The notes under the pieces: model-generated
Seen by the model: the letters and a program-made list of their open reading frames with translations, nothing else
What the model was told of the DNA's origin: nothing
Databases searched by the model: none
Program-made: the position numbers and the translations under genes
NCBI GenBank assembly: GCA_025055175.1
Contig: JANWYT010000027.1
Coordinates: 1-64,000 of the forward strand
DNA: 64,000 nucleotides
Source: Anaerolineae bacterium
Lineage (GTDB): Bacteria > Chloroflexota > Anaerolineae > Aggregatilineales > Phototrophicaceae
Direction: 5' to 3'
In this document: positions 10,001-16,930 of the stretch, piece by piece
Layout: each line of letters begins with the position of its first letter
How positions within the stretch are numbered: the stretch's first letter is position 1

Positions 10001-10404
10001 CCAGCAGCTGCCAGGCGTCGGCTCAAGCGCTCCAACAGGTCGGCGTAGCTTTGCTGCGGATCGGTCATATCCAGGCAATCCTGAGCGCTCAGGACGGATG
10101 GCCAATCCAACGGATCGACAGAACGCAGCAGCACAGGTAGCAGCACGGCCTGGCGATGGTAGACCGTCTGTAAGACGCGCACTGCGTTGGTCGAAGCAGC
10201 ATAATCCGCCGACAAAAGCACAATCAACGCCGTACATTCGTTGACGTGCTTCTCGTGTAGGTCGATCCAGTTCTCCTCTGAAAGCGAGGCGTCGAGGCGA
10301 TCCAGCCAGACAGGCCAGCCCATGTTGCGCAGGTCGACCGCCAGGCGCAAAGCCCAGGCAAGATCAACGGGATGATAGTTGAGCATGGCGTAAGGCTGGT
10401 TCAA
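7018..10404 (-). CDS. TIR-NACHT-HEAT protein (NLR-like STAND ATPase)
   Basis: Resembles prokaryotic NLR-like immune proteins: an N-terminal signalling domain, a STAND NTPase switch and a repeat sensor. Residues 1-135 are TIR-like, but the catalytic glutamate position is V77 (pattern SADYAASTNAVRV), so NADase activity is unlikely. Residues 215-340 are a NACHT NTPase with Walker A GPLGSGKT (227-234) and Walker B VAFFFDGLDEM (295-305). About 350-600 is helical. HEAT/PBS-lyase-type repeats fill 612-870 and 925-1125, for example LLDDPxxxVR-like units and ALGELGD. The start is TTG (10402-10404) with GGGAG 8 bp upstream; the next ATG would cut the first TIR strand. It is the first gene of a pair with the TIR-FGE gene. 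What it senses is unknown. Confidence 0.87.
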   Translation of the reverse strand: MNQPYAMLNYHPVDLAWALRLAVDLRNMGWPVWLDRLDASLSEENWIDLHEKHVNECTALIVLLSADYAASTNAVRVLQTVYHRQAVLLPVLLRSVDPLDWPSVLSAQDCLDMTDPQQSYADLLERLSRRLAAAGLAIIPQRPEFRLLNIYSAAIEQARSLWDYVRLSHRGQSQKAHTEPLVTPRVLVYDWLSQATYVDHGPAGLQPQPVSDLLAFIQQHRRCLLIGPLGSGKTATLHSLLQYGIARYRQDSRAHPWPCFLPLGLWQSDQSVEDFLALAWPFRLPIRQEALQGRVAFFFDGLDEMGRDSLRRRLALAEWLADLPCTVVITCDAAQASLADGLGLRLISLEVPPQTQSDRMLSIGLGSAEDATFWQVAQPRPAWQDFLRRPLNNRLATFVHRHSPQAPLLPQRGWLLLRALELRWEREQLTRHPQWTPLEDVLPQLALLAFTMLAEGRSSHVDESYARSIFHTPEGYAVACSAQILDDALPEQVAFAHPTWLALLAAWHILHHDTPHAYVSHLAFDQAGRRLPSPWDRPLAMLASLLDDASVLLNDLAQADPLLVALCLEEGAPCSDDARRALARQMVAAFAEYPLACWPALYDGLRVVSNGDALPLLVQLMRDDPQRMGFIALDVIRACARWATWPIPAELQAALSNHDDLALTQARHDSWLPPLLAMLETDQAIQAVQLLAHLGDQAAIPALLKAWPTAAPELRAAIIDALGLLRAVTAVPLLFEYLQQTTDLAERRRVALALAAIGPSALPFLLLKLRDPSSVLRRIAAGILAYMADKSALFDLVVGLRDPSADVRAMCAAALGRIGHPWSVRYLGRLLDDDAQPAWTPHSVGEIALRALEKIPSEEAMSFIKRWLERRPKSSSSQDALARLKGITGQKLPNLDVDLDETLPATNELPQVSYRPIPPGVDDPQRDEGLAGLLARLSQGDSHQRQQAAQDLTLYAKARQGRIGNDLDVLLNALAHGDPFSRWAIVEALAWLRDPRSLPHLLNALADPAWTVRVVVIHALGELGDSRAVSSLLAVLQQDRHTLVREACIEVLGRLKHADALEPLIALLKAEYEDGDHVLQWTLIQALGELGDVRAIPHLEPYLALPSDDERAIAAQLVLERLQRTAVT

Positions 10405-10435
10405 ACTTAGGTCTCCCTTGACGATGGCTAGTTAA

Positions 10436-10478
10436 ACCATTTTACAATCATGGTACAACCTTAAATTGACGGAGACAA
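10436..10478 (-). promoter_or_regulatory. Possible promoter/operator of the TIR gene pair
   Basis: Read on the minus strand, TTGTCT (10473-10478) and TACCAT (10450-10455) are 17 bp apart, about 45 bp before the TTG start. An inverted repeat, ACCAT (10436-10440) and ATGGT (10450-10454), overlaps the -10 position and could be an operator. Weak boxes; treat as a candidate. Confidence 0.3.
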
Positions 10479-10532
10479 GTCAGCGCCATAGCCCATTCGT
10501 CATGCTGAAGTTTAGAATGAACTAACACTGGC

Positions 10533-12413
10533 CTAAGGTGGAGCCAAAGCCACCCCCTCAAAGCTCACCCAACGAGCAGTCCTACCATAGGGGTCTTCGG
10601 CGAGTTCTCCCCCAGCTTTAAGAATAGTAATGTAAGGAGGAGAGCTAAGGCTGTTGACGAAGGCGTCCCATTCATAGTCAGGAGGTGGATGCGCGACTGA
10701 GTCGTAGAAGCGTTCGCCCTCTCTTTCAGCGCGCGCTTGATGAATGATACCTGCCACATGGCGACAGCGTTCATCCTTGAATCGTTGCACGCGCCTGGGG
10801 CCTCGCCGCGTGTAATGAGGTCGCTTGAGGCTCACTAGTCTGTTAACTTTCTCGTTGCTCGCACCTTTAGAACGCCATCCGCCAGGCAGTCGCTCCACCA
10901 AGTCGAACTCTCTCAGCTTCTTGAGGGCATAATTGACCTGAGAGAGAGTCATGTCGCACAGCAGCGCCAGCTCAGAAGGCATGCGAGGTTCAGGGTCGAA
11001 CTGCATGTACTGATAAAGGAACATAGCGCCTTTGCCTAAAGCGCCGCGCTCCGTGCAGTCCAAATCCAACAGAGCGTCTGAGAAGGTGAACCAGTAGCTC
11101 GGCACGGCCAGATGGCCCTTGTCGATTTGCTCTTGGAGGAAGCGCCCTTCCTCTATAACGCGATCTTCCCAGCGCCACAAGGTAGCGCCGCTCATCTTAT
11201 CTTTGCCGACCGCACGAAAGAGAGAGTGCTTTTTATCCGCTTCACACTCCTCCAGGAGACGCTGAAACGTAGCTAAGCCTATGCGGGCCATTTGAGCAAG
11301 TTCACGGTAGCTAGCGCGGAAAATACCTTGCTCGTTTGAGCCTATCCTAGAACGTTCAACCATCGCCAGATAGAGGGCGCGCAGCGTGTGCGAGTTGCGG
11401 CCTCGGTATTTGGCGTGGATGATATAGAGGAGAGCGTACTGCCAATGTGGCGTCGGCCGCCTAGCGAATGGTGGCTTCGAGGGCGTGCGCGGCTTGCTGA
11501 AGGCACTCTGTATGGTGCGGTCAATCTCAAGTTGGCCCAAGCCGCTCAGGGTAGCTGGTGGGCCGAGGAGCTGACGGGCGTCTTCTAGGCTGTAGCCGTT
11601 GCCACACAGGTCACAGGCTGCCTTGAACAGACGGTTGTTGCGCTCTCCCTCTCTGATGAGCGCGCCGTTCTTCATATAATCACGCGTCTCTTTAGCCAAC
11701 GGAGAGTAGGGCGATACCAGCCGCAGGCGGTGTTGCCGATCCGGGTTGGGCGTGCGTTGTTTAATCGTCAGACGCACTGGATGGCCATGCTCGCAATGCC
11801 GCAGCCAGTTAATCTGATTGAGAGAGACCTGAGGCAGAGCCTCGCTCTCGCGGGCATACCAACGATAGAGGCGTCCGCTGGGGTGGAGCGAGCCAGCAGT
11901 CAAGACATAGCAATTCGATCCACGTATCTCGGCGTCCTTGAGCGTACCTGATTGGATGTTGTCTACCTCTCCCTCCCGCATAAAGAGGTAGATATGGCCA
12001 CCGCGGCCCGTCGTCACAGCCCACAGTGGAATACGACGACGGCGTACTTCGCTCATGTGATAGACGAAAGCCTCGACAGTCTCACAGTCGATGACGAACA
12101 GATTACGGCTCGTGGCGCCGCACATGACGGCTAGATTGAACGATCCTTCAAACAAAAGGCTATCCAGCGCAGAATTCGTCGCAAGGCGCGTGTACTGCAA
12201 CTTACGCCAGGGATAGCCTGATTTTGCACCGAGCGGCAATGGGAAGACGTTCAACCCACAGCGATAGAGACGCTCTGCCTGCCATTGCATAGGCGTGTAG
12301 TTCTTGAAGGGGCCACTGGTATCGTGTAACGGAACGTTGTGACCGAAATGACCAAGCGTTTCGATACCAACTTGTAGAAAGCCTGTGTCATCAGGTATAA
12401 TTGTCGTGGTCAT
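10533..12413 (-). CDS. Primase-polymerase (AEP, prim-pol) protein with winged-helix C-terminus
   Basis: Archaeo-eukaryotic-type primase/polymerase as found in plasmid, phage and mobile-element replication proteins. With the ATG at 12411-12413 the protein has 626 residues. An N-terminal prim-pol domain (about 45-210) shows all three family motifs: LFVIDCE (metal ligands D109 and E111), TGRGGHIYLF (H140) and LTAGSLHPSGRLYRW (H177 region). The middle part is helical and rich in Arg. Residues around 460-540 include MPSELALLCDMTLSQVNYAL, which looks like a winged helix. No helicase domain is present. The open frame runs 56 codons further upstream through the G tract, but that part lacks a good start. 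It lies beside a DUF427 gene and an unusual noncoding segment; a decayed mobile element is possible. Confidence 0.8.
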   Translation of the reverse strand: MTTTIIPDDTGFLQVGIETLGHFGHNVPLHDTSGPFKNYTPMQWQAERLYRCGLNVFPLPLGAKSGYPWRKLQYTRLATNSALDSLLFEGSFNLAVMCGATSRNLFVIDCETVEAFVYHMSEVRRRRIPLWAVTTGRGGHIYLFMREGEVDNIQSGTLKDAEIRGSNCYVLTAGSLHPSGRLYRWYARESEALPQVSLNQINWLRHCEHGHPVRLTIKQRTPNPDRQHRLRLVSPYSPLAKETRDYMKNGALIREGERNNRLFKAACDLCGNGYSLEDARQLLGPPATLSGLGQLEIDRTIQSAFSKPRTPSKPPFARRPTPHWQYALLYIIHAKYRGRNSHTLRALYLAMVERSRIGSNEQGIFRASYRELAQMARIGLATFQRLLEECEADKKHSLFRAVGKDKMSGATLWRWEDRVIEEGRFLQEQIDKGHLAVPSYWFTFSDALLDLDCTERGALGKGAMFLYQYMQFDPEPRMPSELALLCDMTLSQVNYALKKLREFDLVERLPGGWRSKGASNEKVNRLVSLKRPHYTRRGPRRVQRFKDERCRHVAGIIHQARAEREGERFYDSVAHPPPDYEWDAFVNSLSSPPYITILKAGGELAEDPYGRTARWVSFEGVALAPP

Positions 12414-12490
12414 AAGTCTGATCGCAAGTGACCTCACAAACCAAGCCACACACTCCAGCCCACAGGATAACTGTGAGACACATAGCTCTC

Positions 12491-12501
12491 GGGGGGGGGG
12501 G
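12491..12501 (+). repeat. Homopolymeric tract of 11 G
   Basis: Eleven consecutive G lie 78 bp upstream of the primase-polymerase start codon. Such tracts slip during replication and in some bacteria switch expression. Here it is outside the favoured coding start, though inside an upstream in-frame extension. Confidence 0.9.
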
Positions 12502-12517
12502 TGGATATTTGGAAACA

Positions 12518-12569
12518 TGTCCATGTTTAGACGGAAACGTCGCGGGGTGTAACATGGACAGGTTTTTTT
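12518..12569 (+). terminator. Structured hairpin element with T run
   Basis: TGTCCATGTT (12518-12527) pairs perfectly with AACATGGACA (12551-12560). The loop holds a second hairpin, GACG-GAAA-CGTC (12530-12541), with a GNRA-type tetraloop, and the outer stem is followed by GG and seven T (12563-12569). This is terminator-like on the plus strand, but no plus-strand gene precedes it. It may belong to a short RNA or a replication or control site of the adjacent primase-polymerase gene. The segment 12414-12701 otherwise holds no gene I can support. Confidence 0.45.
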
Positions 12570-12701
12570 ATTTCCCCCCAAGCGCTAGATGCCGCTCAGT
12601 CGCTCTGTCGGCTACAGATGAGTAGCTCAGGCCCGTCGGTCAGCCTCTCTGCGCGATCCTTCCTCCTAACCTCACAACTCACTGCTGCGAACGATAGATA
12701 G

Positions 12702-13193
12702 TTACCAGCCCCAAGTACCGGCAGCCCCTTTGAACGGGCCAACGATATCCTGCGTGATCCAGCCGCCGTAAAAGTCCCCTGCCTGGGCGACCACCTTCTC
12801 CTCATCTACATAGCAAGCTTCCGCACGGCTTGCATAGAAAGCGAGGTGATCTTTTATAGGGAGATAGGCTGGGTTGGGCTGTGGATAAGACCACGCAGCC
12901 TCAGGGAAAGACTTGCCATGTACTGCAACTGTCCAGTAGTGGGCTTCTCCTTTATATTCACAAAACGTCCGTCTTGGTGACGGTACGAGGTATTGCATGA
13001 GGATGTCAGATTGGGGGATGTAATAGGTCGGAGGATGACTCGTCTCTAGGATACGATAGCCAGCCACTGTGTCAGCAACAACCACACCTGCGAACAGCAC
13101 GCGAAGCCGCTTGGAGGTGACTTCAAGCCGTGGAGGACGGGGATAATCCCACACTGACTCTTGGCCTGGCCCTGGCTCTACCCGACGAAGCAC
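12702..13193 (-). CDS. DUF427 family protein
   Basis: Small cytoplasmic protein of unknown function (163 residues). The family pattern is clear: VWDYPRPPRLEV near the N-terminus, VLFAGVVVADT, then RILETSHPPTYYIP and RRTFCEYKGEAHYW, with AWSYPQP and LAFYASR in the second half. These aromatic and proline-rich motifs recur in DUF427 proteins. The start is GTG at 13191-13193 with AAGGA 8 bp upstream; no better ATG is present. Between it and the primase-polymerase gene downstream lie about 290 bp with a hairpin, so co-transcription is doubtful. It is 140 bp downstream of gpmI on the same strand. I see no signal peptide or membrane segment. Confidence 0.85.
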   Translation of the reverse strand: MLRRVEPGPGQESVWDYPRPPRLEVTSKRLRVLFAGVVVADTVAGYRILETSHPPTYYIPQSDILMQYLVPSPRRTFCEYKGEAHYWTVAVHGKSFPEAAWSYPQPNPAYLPIKDHLAFYASRAEACYVDEEKVVAQAGDFYGGWITQDIVGPFKGAAGTWGW

Positions 13194-13333
13194 TTTGTCT
13201 ATCCTTCAACAGAATACGCTGCTTACGATTCTACACGAAGCTAAGATAAATGCAATAGGGCAGATGAAAGTTGGTCTACCGCAATTAGAGAATAACGCAA
13301 CTCCCAAGTTACGCAAGACCTAGAAGACATTCT

Positions 13334-14857
13334 CTAAGATTTGTGAGCCTCAATTAGTGTCTGTCCAGTCATAGCAGCGGGCTTGTCTAGGCCCATCAAG
13401 TCAAGGACTGTTGGCGCAACATCTGCCAGAATGCCACGCGGCCTCAGACGGTAGTACCCTTGACTAGAGATTACCCACAAAGAGACAGGGTTAGTCGTGT
13501 GATAGGTGTGAGGCTCACCAGTAGCCAACTCTATCATGCGTTCACAGTTGCCATGATCGGCAGTCACAATAGCGACGCCGCCCTTGGCTAGCACAGCGTC
13601 CACCAGGCGACCAGCACACTCATCTGTCGTCTCCACAGCTTTGATGGCAGCTTCTAGCACGCCTGTGTGACCTACCATATCTGGATTAGCGAAGTTGACC
13701 AATATAAAGTCATCATCACGAGAGCGCAGCCTCTCTAGCGTGGCCTCAGTTAGCTCATAGGCGCTCATCTGTGGCTTGAGGTCGTAAGTAGCTACCTTTG
13801 GCGATGGGATGATGACCCTGTCCTCACCAGGGAAAGGATGTTCACGCCTGCCATTGAAGAAGAAGGTGACGTGAGGGTACTTCTCTGTCTCAGCGCTGTG
13901 GTACTGCCTCAGACCAGCACGGCTGATGACCTCAGCCAATACATCATCTAAATTCTCCTTGCCGAACAACACCTTGACCGGATAATCATCCTCATAAACG
14001 GTGAAGGTCACCATGTGCAGCCCAGGAATGAGCATAAAACCATCTTCACGCGCATAGGCAAAGGCTTCCACAATTTGACGCATACGATCAGCACGGAAAT
14101 TATAGAAGATGAGAGAGTCACCTGGCCGAACAACCGCACCGTCTCCGATAACAGCTGGCTTGACGAACTCATCAGTCACGCCAGCTCGATAGCTGGCTTC
14201 TAGGGCCTCTACAGCGCTCGTGAAGCGTTCATCAGCTTGTCCCAGAGCAATCGCCTTATAGGCCAGCGCTGTGCGCTCCCAGCGCTTATCGCGATCCATC
14301 GCATAATAGCGGCCAGAGACGCTAACTACTCGTCCTGTGTCTAGCTCAGCTATCTTTGCTTGGAGCGCACGAACATAATCAACGCCACTTTGAGGAGGAG
14401 TATCACGACCATCTGTAATGACATGAACCAGTGGATCGAGTTCCATCATCTTACAGACGGCCAAGAGGGCATATAAATGGTTGATGTGACTATGGACGCC
14501 ACCGTCGCTCACCAGACCAATCAGATGAACCTGCCGTTCCTCTGTCTTCACCTGACGAAGCGTGTCTACAAGGATCGGATGCGCCGAGAATGACCCATTG
14601 CGAATAGCAATGTCGATCCGAGTAATATCTTGATAGACGATGCGTCCTGCCCCTAAATTGAGATGACCCACTTCGCTGTTGCCCATTTGCCCTTCAGTGA
14701 GGCCTACGGCTTCGCCACTGGCGTCCAGGATAGAGCGCTCCAGAGTGGTCATCCATCGATCAATACGAGGCGTGCGGGCGAGCCTGACAGCGTTGCCCTC
14801 AATCATTTCTCGAATACCTAACCCATCCATGATGATGAGCATAACCGGCTTCGGCAT
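13334..14857 (-). CDS. gpmI: 2,3-bisphosphoglycerate-independent phosphoglycerate mutase
   Basis: Interconverts 3- and 2-phosphoglycerate in glycolysis and gluconeogenesis using two Mn ions. The start MPKPVMLIIMDGLG gives 507 residues, normal for GpmI; the frame extends 11 codons upstream without better support. D11 (in IIMDGLG) and S61 (in GNSEVGHLNLGAGR) match the metal ligand and the serine that is phosphorylated in the family. DGRDTPP, GRYYAMDRDKRWERT and VTADHGNCERM complete the alkaline-phosphatase-superfamily core. Codon choice is visibly less GC-rich than in the neighbouring clusters (more third-position A/T), as in the flanking 12.4-15.2 kb. It is separated from both neighbours by more than 130 bp and is probably transcribed alone. 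Confidence 0.96.
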   Translation of the reverse strand: MPKPVMLIIMDGLGIREMIEGNAVRLARTPRIDRWMTTLERSILDASGEAVGLTEGQMGNSEVGHLNLGAGRIVYQDITRIDIAIRNGSFSAHPILVDTLRQVKTEERQVHLIGLVSDGGVHSHINHLYALLAVCKMMELDPLVHVITDGRDTPPQSGVDYVRALQAKIAELDTGRVVSVSGRYYAMDRDKRWERTALAYKAIALGQADERFTSAVEALEASYRAGVTDEFVKPAVIGDGAVVRPGDSLIFYNFRADRMRQIVEAFAYAREDGFMLIPGLHMVTFTVYEDDYPVKVLFGKENLDDVLAEVISRAGLRQYHSAETEKYPHVTFFFNGRREHPFPGEDRVIIPSPKVATYDLKPQMSAYELTEATLERLRSRDDDFILVNFANPDMVGHTGVLEAAIKAVETTDECAGRLVDAVLAKGGVAIVTADHGNCERMIELATGEPHTYHTTNPVSLWVISSQGYYRLRPRGILADVAPTVLDLMGLDKPAAMTGQTLIEAHKS

Positions 14858-14911
14858 ATCAATCTCGCTTTCGTGTGTGCGGATGAACACAATACCTAAA
14901 GTAGAGAGCTG

Positions 14912-14951
14912 GGCGTCTTCGACGCCGTCAAACTTTTTCTACGAAAAAGTT
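14912..14951. other. Two tandem hairpins upstream of gpmI
   Basis: GGCGTC-TTC-GACGCC (14912-14926) is followed by AACTTTTTC-TAC-GAAAAAGTT (14931-14951). Both are perfect. They lie 55-94 bp before the gpmI start and could be a leader structure or a terminator for something from the right. The rest of the 304-bp gap to 15194 is AT-rich and holds no gene or motif I recognise. Confidence 0.55.
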
Positions 14952-15194
14952 CTGACCATAGGTAGACCACTGTTTTATCGCTTTGTCTCTTTTACTTGCC
15001 TCCGTATATCATAGCCATGAGTAACCAGAAAGCAAGTAACTTAGTTTGCTAAAATAAAATCAAGATCGTAAAAATTGCACTAACCTACTTTTTAGAGCAA
15101 AGTTGAAAATGGATACATTAAACGCTACGCGTTCCCCCCTGGCTAAGACTAGTGTATCTAAATTCAACTGACCTTTTGTGAACTCTCTTGAGCC

Positions 15195-15926
15195 TTATAC
15201 GCCTAGCTGGATGTCTCCCCAATAGATCGCATACACAATCATCATTTGCCCAGGACTGTAAGTAAGCCAGACTGCGTCACCTAGCCAACTTAACTTCGGT
15301 TGGCGAAATATCTCAACGGCTAGGATCGTGTCGCTCAACAGAAACAGAACTGCTCCTAGCGCCATCCAACTCCAGATGGCGTTGTCCAGAAAAGCTGCGC
15401 TGGCTGTTCCGGCTGTGCTTGCCACCAAGAGTGAGTAGGCCAAGACTGCATAGTGCAGGTTGCTGGGTTTCTGGCCTTCGGGTACGCTTTGGTAGACGAC
15501 GTAGTCCCATAGGATGACCGCTACCATCAGCCAGAAGGCTACCCCCGTCACTAGCGCTCCTACGCCTACGAATAGCCTTAGATGCAGCGCCCAGGCAATG
15601 CCGAGTATGTAGGAGAGGTGGGCTGCGCCAAACGACGCCATCCCCGCCAGCAGATAAAGGTCGTTTTTGAGCAGCAGACGTGCCATGAAGAGGTCGCCTA
15701 ATAAGCCTAAACTCATGCCTAGCGCTATGTAGAAGGTGGGCAAGGCTTGTCCTGCCAGTGCGAAATGGTAGACCCAAGCGGCGACCGCTAACAGCAGAGA
15801 AGCTGACATACGGTTGAGCAGGGGGATGCGTCTGTTGTCGTCTCTGGGCTTTCCTAGTACGAAGCCTCCGAACAGAACAGTGGCCCACCCAACCCATAGG
15901 ATATCCATCAGGGTTTTTGCGCTCAT
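15195..15926 (-). CDS. YhhN family membrane protein (lysoplasmalogenase-like)
   Basis: Integral membrane protein of the YhhN/TMEM86 family, whose studied animal members cleave lysoplasmalogens. The 243-residue chain has about eight hydrophobic segments. The family signature is visible as MSLGLLGDLFMARLLL followed by FGAAHLSYILGIA, and LFLLSDTILAVE near the C-terminus; the two aspartates in GDLFMA and LSDTIL are the conserved ones. Its ATG overlaps the stop of the phosphatase gene upstream by 4 bp (ATGA), so the two are translationally coupled. Whether this bacterium makes plasmalogens cannot be told from the window, so the enzymatic role is inferred from family only. Confidence 0.85.
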   Translation of the reverse strand: MSAKTLMDILWVGWATVLFGGFVLGKPRDDNRRIPLLNRMSASLLLAVAAWVYHFALAGQALPTFYIALGMSLGLLGDLFMARLLLKNDLYLLAGMASFGAAHLSYILGIAWALHLRLFVGVGALVTGVAFWLMVAVILWDYVVYQSVPEGQKPSNLHYAVLAYSLLVASTAGTASAAFLDNAIWSWMALGAVLFLLSDTILAVEIFRQPKLSWLGDAVWLTYSPGQMMIVYAIYWGDIQLGV

Positions 15927-16819
15927 GGATGTTCTTCTATCAGCCGTTCTTTGACAGCTTGTAGCGTTGCTGTATCCAGTCCACCAGGCCCGCGTAAATA
16001 GGCTTCGACTGATCCGTAATAGTGACGTATGTGGGCTAGTGTAGTCTCCATTGTACGCGGATCTGCTACCATCAGCGGATAGACTTCTGCTTCTTTGATC
16101 CCTAGTTGGCCCAGTTGTTTGAGGAGGCGGCTGGAGATTCGTGCAAAATCGTCGTAGAACAAATTGCTAATGCTGTAATCCTGGACGATCAGTTCGTCTT
16201 CGACTCCTAGCCAGCTCAGCAAGAGAGCGGCGCTCAGCCCAGTGCGATCTTTGCCGGCAGTGCAGTGGATGAGAAGAGGGAGCTGACCTTCGGCTACGCG
16301 GCGGAAGATTTCTGCGAAGACATGAGGATTTTGGTCGATCATCACTTCGGTGTAGAGGCGTGGCAGGATACGTTCTAGGTAGCCGCGCTTCATCATCATC
16401 CCAAAGACGTTGCGCAGGCTGGGACGGCTGTTATGGGCTGCGTGGGCTGGCAGATGGAGGTATTCCGCGCTTTGCGGTAGACGATCGGGAGCTTCTGCGA
16501 CTTCCTCTGGTGTGCGTAAGTCGCAGATGAGGCGTAACCCTAGCTCCTCTAGCTTGGTTAGGTCGTCGTCGCTCAGGTGGGCTAAGCTGGACGCACGGTA
16601 GAGCAGACCACGCTTGACGCGCCGTCCGTCGCGGGTGGGATAGCCACCGAAGTCACGTAGGTTGGGCAGAGAAGGCAGAGAGATGAGACGTTCCTGCGGG
16701 TCACCGCGATAGGTGAGCAGAGTAGCGGCGGGTGGGTAGCGCTTGGGCTGTCTGACCCAGGTCATCCAGCCGGCCAGCGCAGCAAGCCCCGCAATGGCTA
16801 GATTTCGGCGTTTGCTCAT
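15923..16819 (-). CDS. Tyrosine-type protein phosphatase with N-terminal membrane anchor
   Basis: Dual-specificity or tyrosine phosphatase of the bacterial Y_phosphatase3 type. The start at the second ATG (16817-16819) is favoured by AAGGAG 5 bp upstream and gives 298 residues. Residues 7-22 form a hydrophobic segment after MSKRRN, probably a signal anchor. NLRDFGGYPTRDGRRVKRG and RLICDLRTPEE are the family's early motifs, with D100 a candidate general acid. The P-loop HCTAGKDRTG (185-194) has C186 as nucleophile and R192 binding phosphate. It is the first gene of a two-gene unit with yhhN. Related enzymes act on phosphotyrosine or phosphoinositides; the substrate here is unknown. Confidence 0.87.
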   Translation of the reverse strand: MSKRRNLAIAGLAALAGWMTWVRQPKRYPPAATLLTYRGDPQERLISLPSLPNLRDFGGYPTRDGRRVKRGLLYRASSLAHLSDDDLTKLEELGLRLICDLRTPEEVAEAPDRLPQSAEYLHLPAHAAHNSRPSLRNVFGMMMKRGYLERILPRLYTEVMIDQNPHVFAEIFRRVAEGQLPLLIHCTAGKDRTGLSAALLLSWLGVEDELIVQDYSISNLFYDDFARISSRLLKQLGQLGIKEAEVYPLMVADPRTMETTLAHIRHYYGSVEAYLRGPGGLDTATLQAVKERLIEEHP

Positions 16820-16930
16820 GAGCGCTCCTTGTGTCACAAAATTTTATTGTAGCGTAGGAGCGCGCGTGATTCATCGTATAGTCATTTAGAAGACGTGAAA
16901 GCCTTGTAAAGGATGAATACTTGCTCTGGC

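Noticed and set aside
5380-12413. A diversity-generating retroelement using the FGE-fold gene as target
   Set aside because: There is no reverse transcriptase and no template/variable repeat pair; the prim-pol gene is not a reverse transcriptase.
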